Assembly (NCBI GenBank): GCA_902362865.1
Contig: CABIYE010000005.1
Location: forward strand, 99,687 to 163,686
DNA: 64,000 bases
Reading direction: 5' to 3'
DNA from: Clostridiaceae bacterium
GTDB taxonomy: Bacteria > Bacillota > Clostridia > Lachnospirales > Lachnospiraceae
The notes under the pieces are model-generated. The model was given only the letters and a program-made list of their open reading frames with translations, searched no databases and was not told the origin of the DNA. The position numbers were made by a program, and so were the translations under genes. Positions 45,575 through 53,793 of the stretch are shown piece by piece; the stretch's first letter is position 1; each line of letters opens with the position of its first letter.

Positions 45575-45612
45575 AAAAAAAGCCTCAGAAACTGCTGCGT
45601 TTCCAGGCTTTC
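45575..45612 (-). terminator. Terminator of tRNA-Cys (first locus)
   Basis: AAGCCT/AGGCTT stem with an inner GAAAC/GTTTC pair, followed on the minus strand by seven T residues. Nearly identical to the one after the second tRNA-Cys (54992-55028). Confidence 0.8.
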
Positions 45613-45617
45613 CTAAA

Positions 45618-45688
45618 AGGCGCCAACCAGATTTGAACTGGTGATAGAGGTGTTGCAGACCTTTGCCTTACCACTTGGCTATGGCGCC
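45618..45688 (-). tRNA. tRNA-Cys (GCA)
   Basis: A 71-nt cloverleaf: acceptor GGCGCCA paired with TGGCGCC and discriminator T, T-arm GGTTCAAATC-type loop, anticodon GCA in CTGCAAC. CCA is not encoded. An identical body occurs at 55034-55104. Confidence 0.95.
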
Positions 45689-45793
45689 TCGCTATGAGCA
45701 CTTAGCGTCTGTCCTTTAGACGCTTACGTGCGATGCATGTCATCGCCGTTAGCAAGGTTACTAACGAGCTTACCAGATGACTCGCTATGAGCA
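45689..45793 (-). other. Structured leader upstream of tRNA-Cys
   Basis: Between the promoter and the tRNA lies about 100 nt with stacked inverted repeats: AGCGTCT/AGACGCT (45704-45724), CGTTAG/CTAACG and GTCATC/GATGAC. The 12-mer CTCGCTATGAGC occurs at both ends (45689-45700 and 45781-45792). Its tRNA-proximal 45 nt are shared with the spacer between tRNA-Glu and tRNA-Cys at 55105-55149, so this may be the scar of a lost upstream tRNA. Confidence 0.5.
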
Positions 45794-45799
45794 ATTATT

Positions 45800-45828
45800 A
45801 TTATAACAAATCCCTTTTGCACCGTCAA
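45800..45828 (-). promoter_or_regulatory. Promoter of the first tRNA-Cys
   Basis: Minus-strand TTGACG (45828-45823) and TATAAT (45805-45800) with a 17-nt spacer. Confidence 0.75.
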
Positions 45829-45889
45829 GACGTCTCCTTAAAAACTTTTCTGCCCCCTTCGACACGGGAAGGAGGCAGTCTGTCGAATC

Positions 45890-46528
45890 TTAAAATCCCA
45901 AATCCTCATTGACCAGAATCACCTTAATCCTCTTTGGAATTTTGGAAAATCTTGTAATCAGGAACTGACAGCATACGGAATCCGGTGATTTGCAATCCGA
46001 ACAAGCACCATTCTTCTTACATGGCGTATCAACCGGAAATCTCTGTGCGTTAATCGGCGCCGCCTCATTTCTTGCACGCGATACAGCATCTTCTACGGAT
46101 TTTACAATTTTATTCATCCCGATAATCATCAGGACATTCTTCGGCCCCCAGGAAATAGCCGCCACACGGTTCGCCGCGCCGTCAATATTCACCAGCACGC
46201 CATCCTCCGTAATTGCATTGCTGCTGGAAAGGAAATAATCACTACCAATAATGGAAAGCTCTGTCTGCCGCTTCTCTTCCGGCGTCTTACAGACATCTCT
46301 GTTATATACGGTATAATTTCCTGTACATACTGCGTCCTTCAGCCCGATTTCTTCGATAGACATGGAACCTCCCCAGCCCACGCTGCTGCCCTCCGGAATC
46401 AACTCCAGCGCCTTCGCAAGAGCCTCTTCCTTCGACTCTGCGTAGTAGCCTTCCATATTTCTGGACTCCAATCCCTTTATGACACGCTGTGCCAGCATCT
46501 GATTTCTTTTCACTCTATTCGCATCCAT
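45890..46528 (-). CDS. LUD domain (lactate-utilisation/DUF162) protein
   Basis: A 212-residue LutC/YkgG-type protein: VGWGGSMSIEEIG and SSNAITEDGVLVNIDGAANRVAAISWGP are LUD landmarks, and a C-terminal cysteine cluster (CKKNGACSDCKSPDSVCC) suggests a metal or iron-sulfur site. Stand-alone LUD proteins are common in Clostridia; LutA/LutB partners are absent here. It is transcribed with the ketopantoate reductase-like gene 21 nt upstream. Confidence 0.86.
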   Translation of the reverse strand: MDANRVKRNQMLAQRVIKGLESRNMEGYYAESKEEALAKALELIPEGSSVGWGGSMSIEEIGLKDAVCTGNYTVYNRDVCKTPEEKRQTELSIIGSDYFLSSSNAITEDGVLVNIDGAANRVAAISWGPKNVLMIIGMNKIVKSVEDAVSRARNEAAPINAQRFPVDTPCKKNGACSDCKSPDSVCCQFLITRFSKIPKRIKVILVNEDLGF

Positions 46529-46549
46529 TTTATTGCCTCCTCTTTTATA

Positions 46550-47476
46550 TCAATTCTTTTCTTCCAGAACACGGATGCCATGGTATAATACTTCATTAAT
46601 CGGTGTCGGAACACCCAGTTCCCGCCCCATCCGTATCACCGTCCCGGCAAACATCTCAATCTCGGTTCTTTTTCCTGCTTCCAGATCCTGCAAAGTAGAT
46701 AGTTTGTTCTCATACGGAATTGTCTTCACAGTTTCCTCCTGAAGCGCAATCTCCTTCTCGCCAATATCAATTCCTTTTCTCTGTGCAATCGCCGCCACTT
46801 CCCGCATCGCATTGCGCCGGAGCCAGTTCGCATCCTCATTATTCCGGTAAACGCCAAACGGAATGCCCAATAAGGCGCAGGTCAGATTCTCACCGATATT
46901 GCACATATACTTAAACCAGATTCCCTTTCGCATGTCTTCCTCAATCTCATAAGGAATGTCTGCACAGTCAAATACTTCTTTGACCCGCAGGACTCTCTCG
47001 GAATATTCCTGATTAATTTTCTCACCAAAATGAATCTTTCCCCAGTAGGGATCGAAATCTGCTTTTCCGTCTTTCATAACAATAGACATTCGCATAAATG
47101 CATACAGCACGTGCTCTTCACCATACACGGCTTCCAGCTTCTCTTCACTGTCCACGCCATTTAACAGAGACAGAATCAAGGTATGCTCCCCAACCTGGTT
47201 CCGAATATCCTGTATTGCCTGTTCCAGCGCATATCCTTTGACCCCTATCAGAATCAAATCTGCCTTATCCCCTTCCGTCTGCGGTGTGATGACGGGAAAC
47301 CTGTAATTCACGCCATTGATGGTAACTCCTTCCGTCTCCAGCCTTTTCTTCCGCTCTCCATCTGCAATGATCCGAAATCCTTCTCCGTAAGCTTTTTCAA
47401 GCCGGGGAGCAAAAAAGGAACCCATCGCTCCCAGTCCGATCAGGGATATTTTCTTAATCTTATGTTTCGTACTCAT
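46550..47476 (-). CDS. Ketopantoate reductase (ApbA/PanE) family protein
   Basis: A 308-residue two-domain reductase: Rossmann motif IGLGAMGSFFAPRLEK at the N-terminus, catalytic-type lysine in KGIWFKYMCNIGENL and the C-terminal helical domain with TEIEMFAGTVIRMGRELG. It would reduce 2-dehydropantoate or a related 2-oxo acid with NADPH. PanE paralogues are frequent, so true pantothenate synthesis is uncertain even though coaBC lies 2 kb away. Confidence 0.85.
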   Translation of the reverse strand: MSTKHKIKKISLIGLGAMGSFFAPRLEKAYGEGFRIIADGERKKRLETEGVTINGVNYRFPVITPQTEGDKADLILIGVKGYALEQAIQDIRNQVGEHTLILSLLNGVDSEEKLEAVYGEEHVLYAFMRMSIVMKDGKADFDPYWGKIHFGEKINQEYSERVLRVKEVFDCADIPYEIEEDMRKGIWFKYMCNIGENLTCALLGIPFGVYRNNEDANWLRRNAMREVAAIAQRKGIDIGEKEIALQEETVKTIPYENKLSTLQDLEAGKRTEIEMFAGTVIRMGRELGVPTPINEVLYHGIRVLEEKN

Positions 47477-47677
47477 TCTATTTGTATCTCCTTTAATCCA
47501 TACCTATATCCTACTCCTTTTCCAGCTCATTTTCAAGCGCACTTTCTTCCGCAAATATTTTCATTTAACAAAGTATTTTTTATAATTATTTTAACCATTA
47601 TAACAATACTTTTGTATTTAGTAAATATATCAGTTTCAAAGTACACTAAAAGCAAATAAAAACAGAGGAGGCTTCTC

Positions 47678-47971
47678 ATGTTTGGTGAAATCATTAAGAC
47701 ATTGCGTCTTTCTTACAATCTAAGCCAGGTTCAGCTGGCGGGGGAACTGAGTGTGTCGAAACAAACCATTTCTAACTGGGAAAATAATAATATCCTTCCT
47801 TCTATAGAAATGCTGATTAAGATTGCCCGGTTCTTCTCTGTTAGCACAGATTACCTGCTGGAACTGGATGACAGGCACTATATCGAAGTGACCGGTCTTT
47901 CAGATGCACAATTGGCCCACATACAGCAAATCATTAAAGATATCACTGGAAACAAAAATCAGGCAGGATAA
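47678..47971 (+). CDS. XRE family HTH regulator
   Basis: A 97-residue Cro/C1-type regulator; HTH at residues 6-60 (LSQVQLAGELSVSKQTISNWE). AGAGGAGG precedes the ATG. Divergent from the ketopantoate reductase-like gene across a 200-bp AT-rich region; target unknown. Confidence 0.9.
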   Translation: MFGEIIKTLRLSYNLSQVQLAGELSVSKQTISNWENNNILPSIEMLIKIARFFSVSTDYLLELDDRHYIEVTGLSDAQLAHIQQIIKDITGNKNQAG

Positions 47972-47990
47972 TGCATCCTGCCCCTCTTTT
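47962..47990 (+). terminator. Terminator of the XRE regulator gene
   Basis: GGCAGGAT (47962-47969) and ATCCTGCC (47975-47982) then CCTCTTTT; the stem overlaps the stop codon. Confidence 0.75.
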
Positions 47991-48028
47991 ACTTTTCTCG
48001 CAATCTTTTTATTTCTTTTGATTTCATT

Positions 48029-49174
48029 TTATTGTCTCATTTTTAACAAATAGAGCGAAATCATAATCCGTGTCCGGTTTTCATTTAGCAGCGGATCATA
48101 TCCCAGAATCTCTCTCACCTTGTTTATCTTATAAGCCATCGTATTTTTATGGCAGTACAAAGCCTGAGACGCATGAAGAATGCTGCATTCTTTTTCAAAA
48201 AACACCTGCAGAATGTGCAGATAATCCGTTCCATTGTCGGCATCGTATGTAAGCAGCGCTCCAAGCGTCTCCTGGATAAATCCCTCTCCAATGTCCGGCT
48301 CCTTTATGTTAGATAAAATCTTGTAGATTCCCAGCTTATCATAAGAAAGAATATTCGTATCTATAGCCGTCTTTGTAAGCTGGTATGCCGAGAGCGCATG
48401 TTCAAAACTTTCGTGAATATCCTGCAGTCTGTGCACTCTTGTTCCAATCCCCACATATATATTTTCATCCCTGCGGCATAATTCCTCAAACGCCTCCTGT
48501 ATTTCCTCCAGCTTCTCGTCTGCAACCAACACAAACAAGATTCCCTGTTTCTCATATACAACCGTTCGGTACCGGGAATACATCAGTTTCCGTTCCAACT
48601 GTTTCAATATAGGATTTTCCTTTTCCGTACTGTAAGCATGGCAGCTCACGAGCACCATAGTATAATACATGTTCCGGTAGAACCCGTGTCTTTCAAAATG
48701 ATTCAGATAAGCTTCTTCATTTGCCGGATAATAGATTGCATTCTTCAAAGCCGTAATCAGATTGGTCTCTTTCTGCTCATTTTTCAGTAAAACATTGGCA
48801 AACAGCCGCATAATATCCACATAAGGCGTATCCCACCTTGCCTGAAAAAGCGGAAACCGAAGCTTATTGGCATAATCCAGCACCTCCGGCGGAAATTCCT
48901 GCTTCTCACGCAGCGAAATAATCAGGCCTCCGGCGCCCGCCCGGTCTAGCTCTTCAATATATTTCATAATCCATTCTGTAGAAACATACAGAAGGCCTGA
49001 ATTAAAAATCAACTCATTGCCATGCAAAAGCTTCACAAATTCAATCTCTTCTACTACATGCATCCATTCAATCACTTTCTGAAAACAGCTTTCTGTCCGA
49101 AGCTTTACCATATATTTTGTCTCAATCTCTGCATACAATTCTTCCAGTGCAACTGCCATTTTTGCCACCCCCAT
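48029..49174 (-). CDS. PucR-type transcriptional regulator
   Basis: A 381-residue regulator: an N-terminal PucR-like sensor domain (about 10-125), a central GGDEF-like/CdaR fold (about 140-285) and a C-terminal HTH_30 (YCHKNTMAYKINKVREILG). Two ATGs are possible, at 49174 and 49159, each with a G-rich RBS. PucR proteins activate purine, amino-acid or polyol catabolism; the nearby target is not evident. Confidence 0.88.
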   Translation of the reverse strand: MGVAKMAVALEELYAEIETKYMVKLRTESCFQKVIEWMHVVEEIEFVKLLHGNELIFNSGLLYVSTEWIMKYIEELDRAGAGGLIISLREKQEFPPEVLDYANKLRFPLFQARWDTPYVDIMRLFANVLLKNEQKETNLITALKNAIYYPANEEAYLNHFERHGFYRNMYYTMVLVSCHAYSTEKENPILKQLERKLMYSRYRTVVYEKQGILFVLVADEKLEEIQEAFEELCRRDENIYVGIGTRVHRLQDIHESFEHALSAYQLTKTAIDTNILSYDKLGIYKILSNIKEPDIGEGFIQETLGALLTYDADNGTDYLHILQVFFEKECSILHASQALYCHKNTMAYKINKVREILGYDPLLNENRTRIMISLYLLKMRQ

Positions 49175-49373
49175 TCCATCCTTTTATGAAGTATTCTAGC
49201 ATAATTTTATCGATTTGTGCTCAGAACACAATAATAATTTTATTTCATGGTTTCAAAAACCATTTTCAACGCTGCCGGGAAATGTTATATTGTTCTAGGA
49301 ACACAGAAGATTATTGTAATCTTTACCCCGAATATATGTGTTTCACATTCAATCTCTGGATTATATGATAGCA

Positions 49374-49405
49374 AAAAGAAACTGTATCTCTACAGTTTCT
49401 TTTTA
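49374..49405 (-). terminator. Terminator of coaBC
   Basis: AAAAAGAAACTGTA and its exact complement TACAGTTTCTTTTT with a TCTC loop. The coaBC stop codon lies in the hairpin. Confidence 0.8.
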
Positions 49406-50589
49406 TTTTTCAATATCTCATTCAGAATCCTGTCCGCAACCTCATCCTTCGACAATATCTCCAGCTCTGTCTCCTTATTTTCTGTGATAATCGTAACAAT
49501 ATTTGTATCCGTGCCAAATCCGGCTCCTTGTACCTTCAGATTATTAGCCACAATCATATCCACATTTTTCTTCTTAAGCTTCGCCCTGGAATTCTCAAGC
49601 ATATGCTCTGTTTCCATGGAGAACCCGCACAAAAACTGACCTTCTCTTTTATGCGCGCCAAGATACCCCAGAATATCCTCCGTCCGTTCCATTTCCAGCG
49701 TCATCTGCCCGTCAGACTTCTTAATCTTTTCTTCACTCACCGTCTTCGGACGATAATCTGCAACAGCAGCCGCTTTAATTACAATATCCGCCTCTTTGCT
49801 CCGGGAAACCACAGCCTCATACATATCCTTTGCCGTCGTCACCGGAACCACTTGAACGAATGCCGGCGGTTTCAGAGACGTCTTCCCGCTTACCAGCGTT
49901 ACCTCCGCTCCCCGCAGAGCACAGATTTTCGCAATACTATATCCCATTTTCCCGGTAGAATGATTCGTCACATAGCGAACCGGGTCGATAATCTCCCGGG
50001 TCGGTCCTGCCGTCACAAGCACCTTCATCCCGTCCATGTCCTTCGGAAATGCGCATGCTTTCAATATATACTGGAACAACTCATCCGGCTCCGGCATCTT
50101 TCCCGCACCTACATCACCGCACGCCAGCCATCCGCTTGCCGCTTCCACCACTTCCATCCCGTATTTTCTCAGAAGCTCCATATTATCCTGTGTTACCGGA
50201 TTCTCATACATCCGCGTATTCATAGCCGGAGCAATGATTTTCGGGCATTTACATGCCAGAATCGTAGTCGTCAGCATATCGTCCGCAATTCCATGCGCCA
50301 GCTTCGCAATGACATTTGCCGTTGCCGGAGCCACAATCACCGCATCCGCACATTTTCCAAGCTCCACATGCTCTGTGCTGTATTCATGATTCCTGTCAAA
50401 TGTATCCGTCAGGCACCTGTTTTTCGTAAGTGCCTCAAAAGTAAGCGGGGCAATAAACTCCTTCGCATGTTCCGTCATAATCACATGGACATTGGCTCCC
50501 GTCTTCACCAGTAAACTGGCAAGCGCCGCGCTCTTATACGCTGCAATTCCCCCTGTCACTCCCAGAATAATCGTCTTCCCTTTTAACAT
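49390..50589 (-). CDS. coaBC: Bifunctional phosphopantothenoylcysteine decarboxylase/phosphopantothenate-cysteine ligase
   Basis: This 399-residue CoA-pathway enzyme begins with the flavin-binding CoaC domain (GVTGGIAAYKSA, APAMNTRMYENP, ASGWLACGDVGAGKMPEPDE). The CoaB ligase domain follows from about residue 185 (TAGPTREIIDPVRYVTNHSTGK and AAVADYRP). It converts 4'-phosphopantothenate plus cysteine to 4'-phosphopantetheine. Divergent from an ECF transporter S component that probably imports pantothenate. Confidence 0.95.
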   Translation of the reverse strand: MLKGKTIILGVTGGIAAYKSAALASLLVKTGANVHVIMTEHAKEFIAPLTFEALTKNRCLTDTFDRNHEYSTEHVELGKCADAVIVAPATANVIAKLAHGIADDMLTTTILACKCPKIIAPAMNTRMYENPVTQDNMELLRKYGMEVVEAASGWLACGDVGAGKMPEPDELFQYILKACAFPKDMDGMKVLVTAGPTREIIDPVRYVTNHSTGKMGYSIAKICALRGAEVTLVSGKTSLKPPAFVQVVPVTTAKDMYEAVVSRSKEADIVIKAAAVADYRPKTVSEEKIKKSDGQMTLEMERTEDILGYLGAHKREGQFLCGFSMETEHMLENSRAKLKKKNVDMIVANNLKVQGAGFGTDTNIVTIITENKETELEILSKDEVADRILNEILKNKKKL

Positions 50590-50669
50590 CGCCTATCCTC
50601 CAGTCGGAATTTCTATCGGTATTATACTCCATGTACAGGAAAAAAACCAGAAAAACCGCTAAAAACCAA

Positions 50670-50698
50670 TTGTTCTTTCAAATATTTCATGCTATACT
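50670..50698 (+). promoter_or_regulatory. Promoter of the ECF S-component gene
   Basis: TTGTTC (50670-50675) and TATACT (50693-50698) separated by 17 nt. Confidence 0.6.
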
Positions 50699-50756
50699 AA
50701 CGCGGTAATTGTATTATATCCCGAAGACGGGAATGATAACAAGGAGGAAATTGAAT

Positions 50757-51380
50757 ATGGAAACAAAGAAAAAAGACACCAAATGGATGGTCAGTGTTGC
50801 ACTTATGGCGGCAATTGTCATCGTACTGGCGAATACTCCGCTGGGCATGATACAGCTTCCAATCATTAAGGCGACAACGGTACACATCCCGGTAATCATC
50901 GGCGCAGTTCTTTTCGGCCCTCTGGCAGGAGCAATCCTGGGAGGTGTATTCGGAATCTGCTCCCTGATCAGCAACACAATGGCACCGACTCTGCTGTCAT
51001 TTGCCTTTTCACCTTTTTTAAGTACCACCGGGATCCCGGGCGTTCTGAAAGCTCTTTGGATTTCTATCGGATGCCGTATCTTAATCGGTGTTGTGGCCGG
51101 ATGGCTCTGGATTCTGCTGGAGAAGTTCCACACAAACCAGACAATTTCACTGCCGGTAGTCGGATTTGTCGGTTCTATGGTAAACACCATCGCCGTAATG
51201 GGCAGCATTTACTTACTGTTTGCACAACAGTATGCTGAGGCAAAAGAAGTCGCCGTCACCGCCGTATGGGGGCTGGTCATGGGCACAGTCACCGCTTCTG
51301 GAATCCCAGAGGCAATCGCCGCAGCAATATTAGTACTGGCACTTGGGAAAGTATTACTTAAGTTTACAAAGAAATTATAA
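50757..51380 (+). CDS. ECF transporter S component, probable pantothenate type
   Basis: A 207-residue membrane protein with six helices typical of energy-coupling-factor S components (VLANTPLGMIQLPIIKATTVHIP, GPLAGAILGGVFGICS). AAGGAGG lies 9 nt before METKKK. The T module (EcfA/A'/T) must be supplied from elsewhere. Adjacency to coaBC supports pantothenate as the ligand; that is an inference from context. Confidence 0.82.
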   Translation: METKKKDTKWMVSVALMAAIVIVLANTPLGMIQLPIIKATTVHIPVIIGAVLFGPLAGAILGGVFGICSLISNTMAPTLLSFAFSPFLSTTGIPGVLKALWISIGCRILIGVVAGWLWILLEKFHTNQTISLPVVGFVGSMVNTIAVMGSIYLLFAQQYAEAKEVAVTAVWGLVMGTVTASGIPEAIAAAILVLALGKVLLKFTKKL

Positions 51381-51390
51381 GAGTTCATAT

Positions 51391-51436
51391 ACCGCCGCAG
51401 CAAGGGCAATTTCCCTTCGCTGCGGTGGTTTTTTTG
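51391..51436 (+). terminator. Terminator of the ECF S-component gene
   Basis: ACCGCCGCAGC-AAGGG and CCCTT-C-GCTGCGGTGGT followed by TTTTTTT; a long GC-rich stem with a classical T tract. Confidence 0.9.
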
Positions 51437-51483
51437 TTAATTCAGGACGTAGTAAAGCGACGCTTTACTACGTCCTGAATTAA
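51437..51483. repeat. 47-bp almost perfect palindrome
   Basis: Two exactly complementary 23-nt arms (51437-51459 and 51461-51483; the left arm starts TTAATTCAGGACG) around a single A. It directly abuts the T tract of the previous terminator and is followed by CTTTTG. It could be a second terminator, a replication or repair-related site, or a small palindromic repeat. Confidence 0.85.
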
Positions 51484-51598
51484 CTTTTGTGGTGTACCCA
51501 ACTGCATTTTGCCCTGTACCTACCTGCACATTCTCCACTTTCTTTGCATACACTGGAAATGGATACTTGATGATTTTATTGATATTAGGAGTGATTCC

Positions 51599-52537
51599 AT
51601 GCCCGTATATGCTATTTTGATTTTATTGATATTTATTTTTTTAATTATACTTTTTCTCTGCGCTTTTCTCACATACCGGAAATTTTTAAAGGAAAACCTG
51701 CTTCCCGCGCCTACTTCTTCCAGGCTGGAGAATCTGAATCAATTCCTTCTTCCAACCGGATTTCAATACAATTCTGCCAATGATTATTTTTACGCAGCGA
51801 TGGATTGCTGGCAGCGTTCCTGCGGATATTGCCGTCTGTATGATGAGTCGGCCGCATCCTTCAGTATGGTTATCGACAGCGAACCTATCTATTTTGACTA
51901 TGGCGGCAGGCGCTGGCTAATCGAATTCTGGAAAGGCCAGTATGGGATGACTGCCGGGGCCGAAGTGGGGATTTATGCTACCGATAAAAAAGATCTGCAT
52001 ATCCCCGGGGTTTTTGATGGTCCTTTTTTTGAGGCGGTTTCCGACGAAGAGCTTCTTCCCATCCGGCTCTGTCTTTATGAGGAAGATACACTTCTAGCCA
52101 AACGTCGCGGCGTTCACTGGTGGCTTACCGTCTTTCTTTTAGGAAAATATTGTCCGCCGGACATTCTTTCTGCAAGAATCAGCATTACCTTTCCGGACTC
52201 TGAAATGTGCCGTGCTTTCCTTGACGGACTTAAGAACGCAGGTTATGGCGATACAGAAATCCAGCAGCGGCATTTAACAGTTACGGTTCTATTTACTACG
52301 CCGAAAACAGTCCAGCCCGCGATCCGTCAAAGCATTGTTTCTGATTTTCTGCTCTACCACAACCAGATTTACTGCCGGGAATATCAGCGTATTACCCAGG
52401 ACTATACCGATACTTTAAGCAAATTAGAATACTTAAGCGAACAAAATCCTCTCCTGTACCACACCGCCCTGCATTTTACCGCCTCGGGCAGGCTGCGGGA
52501 CGGATATCATCTTCTTATGGAAGCACTGGAAAACTAA
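51599..52537 (+). CDS. DUF4474 domain protein
   Basis: A 312-residue protein with one N-terminal transmembrane helix (about 3-25) and a DUF4474 domain (about 45-260; YFDYGGRRWLIEFWKGQYGMT and AEVGIY are characteristic). The last 50 residues look helical. Start MPVYAILI follows TTAGGAG; the upstream 30 codons lack support. The function is unknown. It is followed 22 nt later by a phosphoesterase gene, probably one transcript. Confidence 0.86.
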   Translation: MPVYAILILLIFIFLIILFLCAFLTYRKFLKENLLPAPTSSRLENLNQFLLPTGFQYNSANDYFYAAMDCWQRSCGYCRLYDESAASFSMVIDSEPIYFDYGGRRWLIEFWKGQYGMTAGAEVGIYATDKKDLHIPGVFDGPFFEAVSDEELLPIRLCLYEEDTLLAKRRGVHWWLTVFLLGKYCPPDILSARISITFPDSEMCRAFLDGLKNAGYGDTEIQQRHLTVTVLFTTPKTVQPAIRQSIVSDFLLYHNQIYCREYQRITQDYTDTLSKLEYLSEQNPLLYHTALHFTASGRLRDGYHLLMEALEN

Positions 52538-52559
52538 CACCGCCGGAGGTAGAAACGCC

Positions 52560-53477
52560 ATGTCTGTCAATTCACGTTTAATCAGACTTTTCCAAACAGC
52601 GCCAAGAATTCCGTATCATCAGGGAAGCCGCTTTGTATTAATGAGCGACTGTCACCGCGGGACCGGCAATTGGAGCGATAATTTTCTGAAAAACCAACAT
52701 CTTTTTTTAGCGGCTCTGACTTATTACTACCAAAGGGATTTTACTTATATAGAACTGGGAGATGGCGATGAACTCTGGGAAAACCGCAGCATGAAGCAAG
52801 TCATTCAGGTACATGCGGATACGTTTGAAATGATGGCAAAATTTTATAGAGAAAACCGCCTGTACATGATTTACGGAAATCACGACCGTGTGAAAGAAAA
52901 GCAGAAATTTTTGTCCCGCAATTGCCGGGAGTATTACTGTGAAAATAAATGCTGCAGTTCGCCTCTTCTGCCCGGGCTGCGTGCGCACGAAGGGATTGTC
53001 CTTAAAAACATTTCCACAGAAACGCAATTATTTCTTTTGCACGGTCATCAAGGTGATTTGCTTAACGACACCCTATGGAAATTCAGCCGCTTTCTTGTCC
53101 GTTATGTCTGGCGCCCGCTGGAACTTCTTGCCTTTCACGACCCTACAAGCGCCGCAAAAAACAATACCAAAAAAGGCGCCGTTGAAAAGCGCCTTTCTGC
53201 ATGGTCCTCCTTGCATCAGCAAGTCCTGATTGCCGGCCACACCCACCGTCCCATGTTCCCCTCTGATGGAAGCTCTCTTTACTTTAATTGCGGAAGCTGC
53301 GTACACCCTCTGGGCATCACCGCCCTGGAAATAATCGGGGATGAACTCTCCCTCGTAAAATGGGATGTCAAAACAAAAAGTGACCGCTCTCTCTATGTGG
53401 AAAGAACCGTCCTAAACGGTCCTCTTAATCCATTCCGCTTCCTTGAATCCGGGAATGGCAAAATCCTCCCCTACTAA
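52560..53477 (+). CDS. Calcineurin-like metallophosphoesterase
   Basis: A 305-residue cytosolic phosphoesterase without a signal peptide. Metal motifs in order: SDCHRGTGNW, LGDGDELWEN, YGNHDR, LLHGHQGD and AGHTHRP. It resembles LpxH/YfcE-type enzymes, but the substrate is unknown (the organism type lacks lipid A). GGAGGTAG precedes the ATG. Its last 22 codons overlap, tail to tail, the ArsC-like gene on the other strand. Confidence 0.88.
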   Translation: MSVNSRLIRLFQTAPRIPYHQGSRFVLMSDCHRGTGNWSDNFLKNQHLFLAALTYYYQRDFTYIELGDGDELWENRSMKQVIQVHADTFEMMAKFYRENRLYMIYGNHDRVKEKQKFLSRNCREYYCENKCCSSPLLPGLRAHEGIVLKNISTETQLFLLHGHQGDLLNDTLWKFSRFLVRYVWRPLELLAFHDPTSAAKNNTKKGAVEKRLSAWSSLHQQVLIAGHTHRPMFPSDGSSLYFNCGSCVHPLGITALEIIGDELSLVKWDVKTKSDRSLYVERTVLNGPLNPFRFLESGNGKILPY

Positions 53478-53771
53478 AAGAGGACGTTTTACAAGCATTC
53501 CGTCGCTGGCAAGAAGTTCGTACTGCTCTTCCTCAGACATACCAGGGAGCTTATCTTTAAGCTCCAGTTCCCGGTATTTCATGCCGCTGGTATTAAAGAA
53601 ACGCTTAAGCGGCAGTCCGCTTCTTGCGTGCCAATCCTTCAATTCCGCTTTCGTCGGATTCTGTTCTACAATATGACGGTCTTCATACGCTACCTGATGC
53701 TCATCCAGCCATTTCTTTGCCTTTTTACAGGTGGAACACTTTGGATATTCTACAAATAAAATACTCATCAC
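53412..53771 (-). CDS. ArsC/Spx-family thioredoxin-like protein
   Basis: A 119-residue arsenate reductase/Spx family member with the N-terminal CSTC motif (PKCSTCKKAKKWL). It lacks the R60-type catalytic arginine arrangement that I could confirm, but has the typical KRPLLVG block near residue 95. It is more probably a YffB/MgsR-like redox protein than a true arsenate reductase. Its 3' end overlaps the convergent phosphoesterase gene by 66 bp. Confidence 0.87.
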   Translation of the reverse strand: MMSILFVEYPKCSTCKKAKKWLDEHQVAYEDRHIVEQNPTKAELKDWHARSGLPLKRFFNTSGMKYRELELKDKLPGMSEEEQYELLASDGMLVKRPLLVGEDFAIPGFKEAEWIKRTV

Positions 53772-53793
53772 ACACTCTCCTTACACACTTTCT

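Noticed and set aside
45849..45878. Hairpin CTGCC/GGCAG as terminator of the LUD gene
   Set aside because: The stem is imperfect and lacks a following T tract in either direction, so it is not reported as a terminator.
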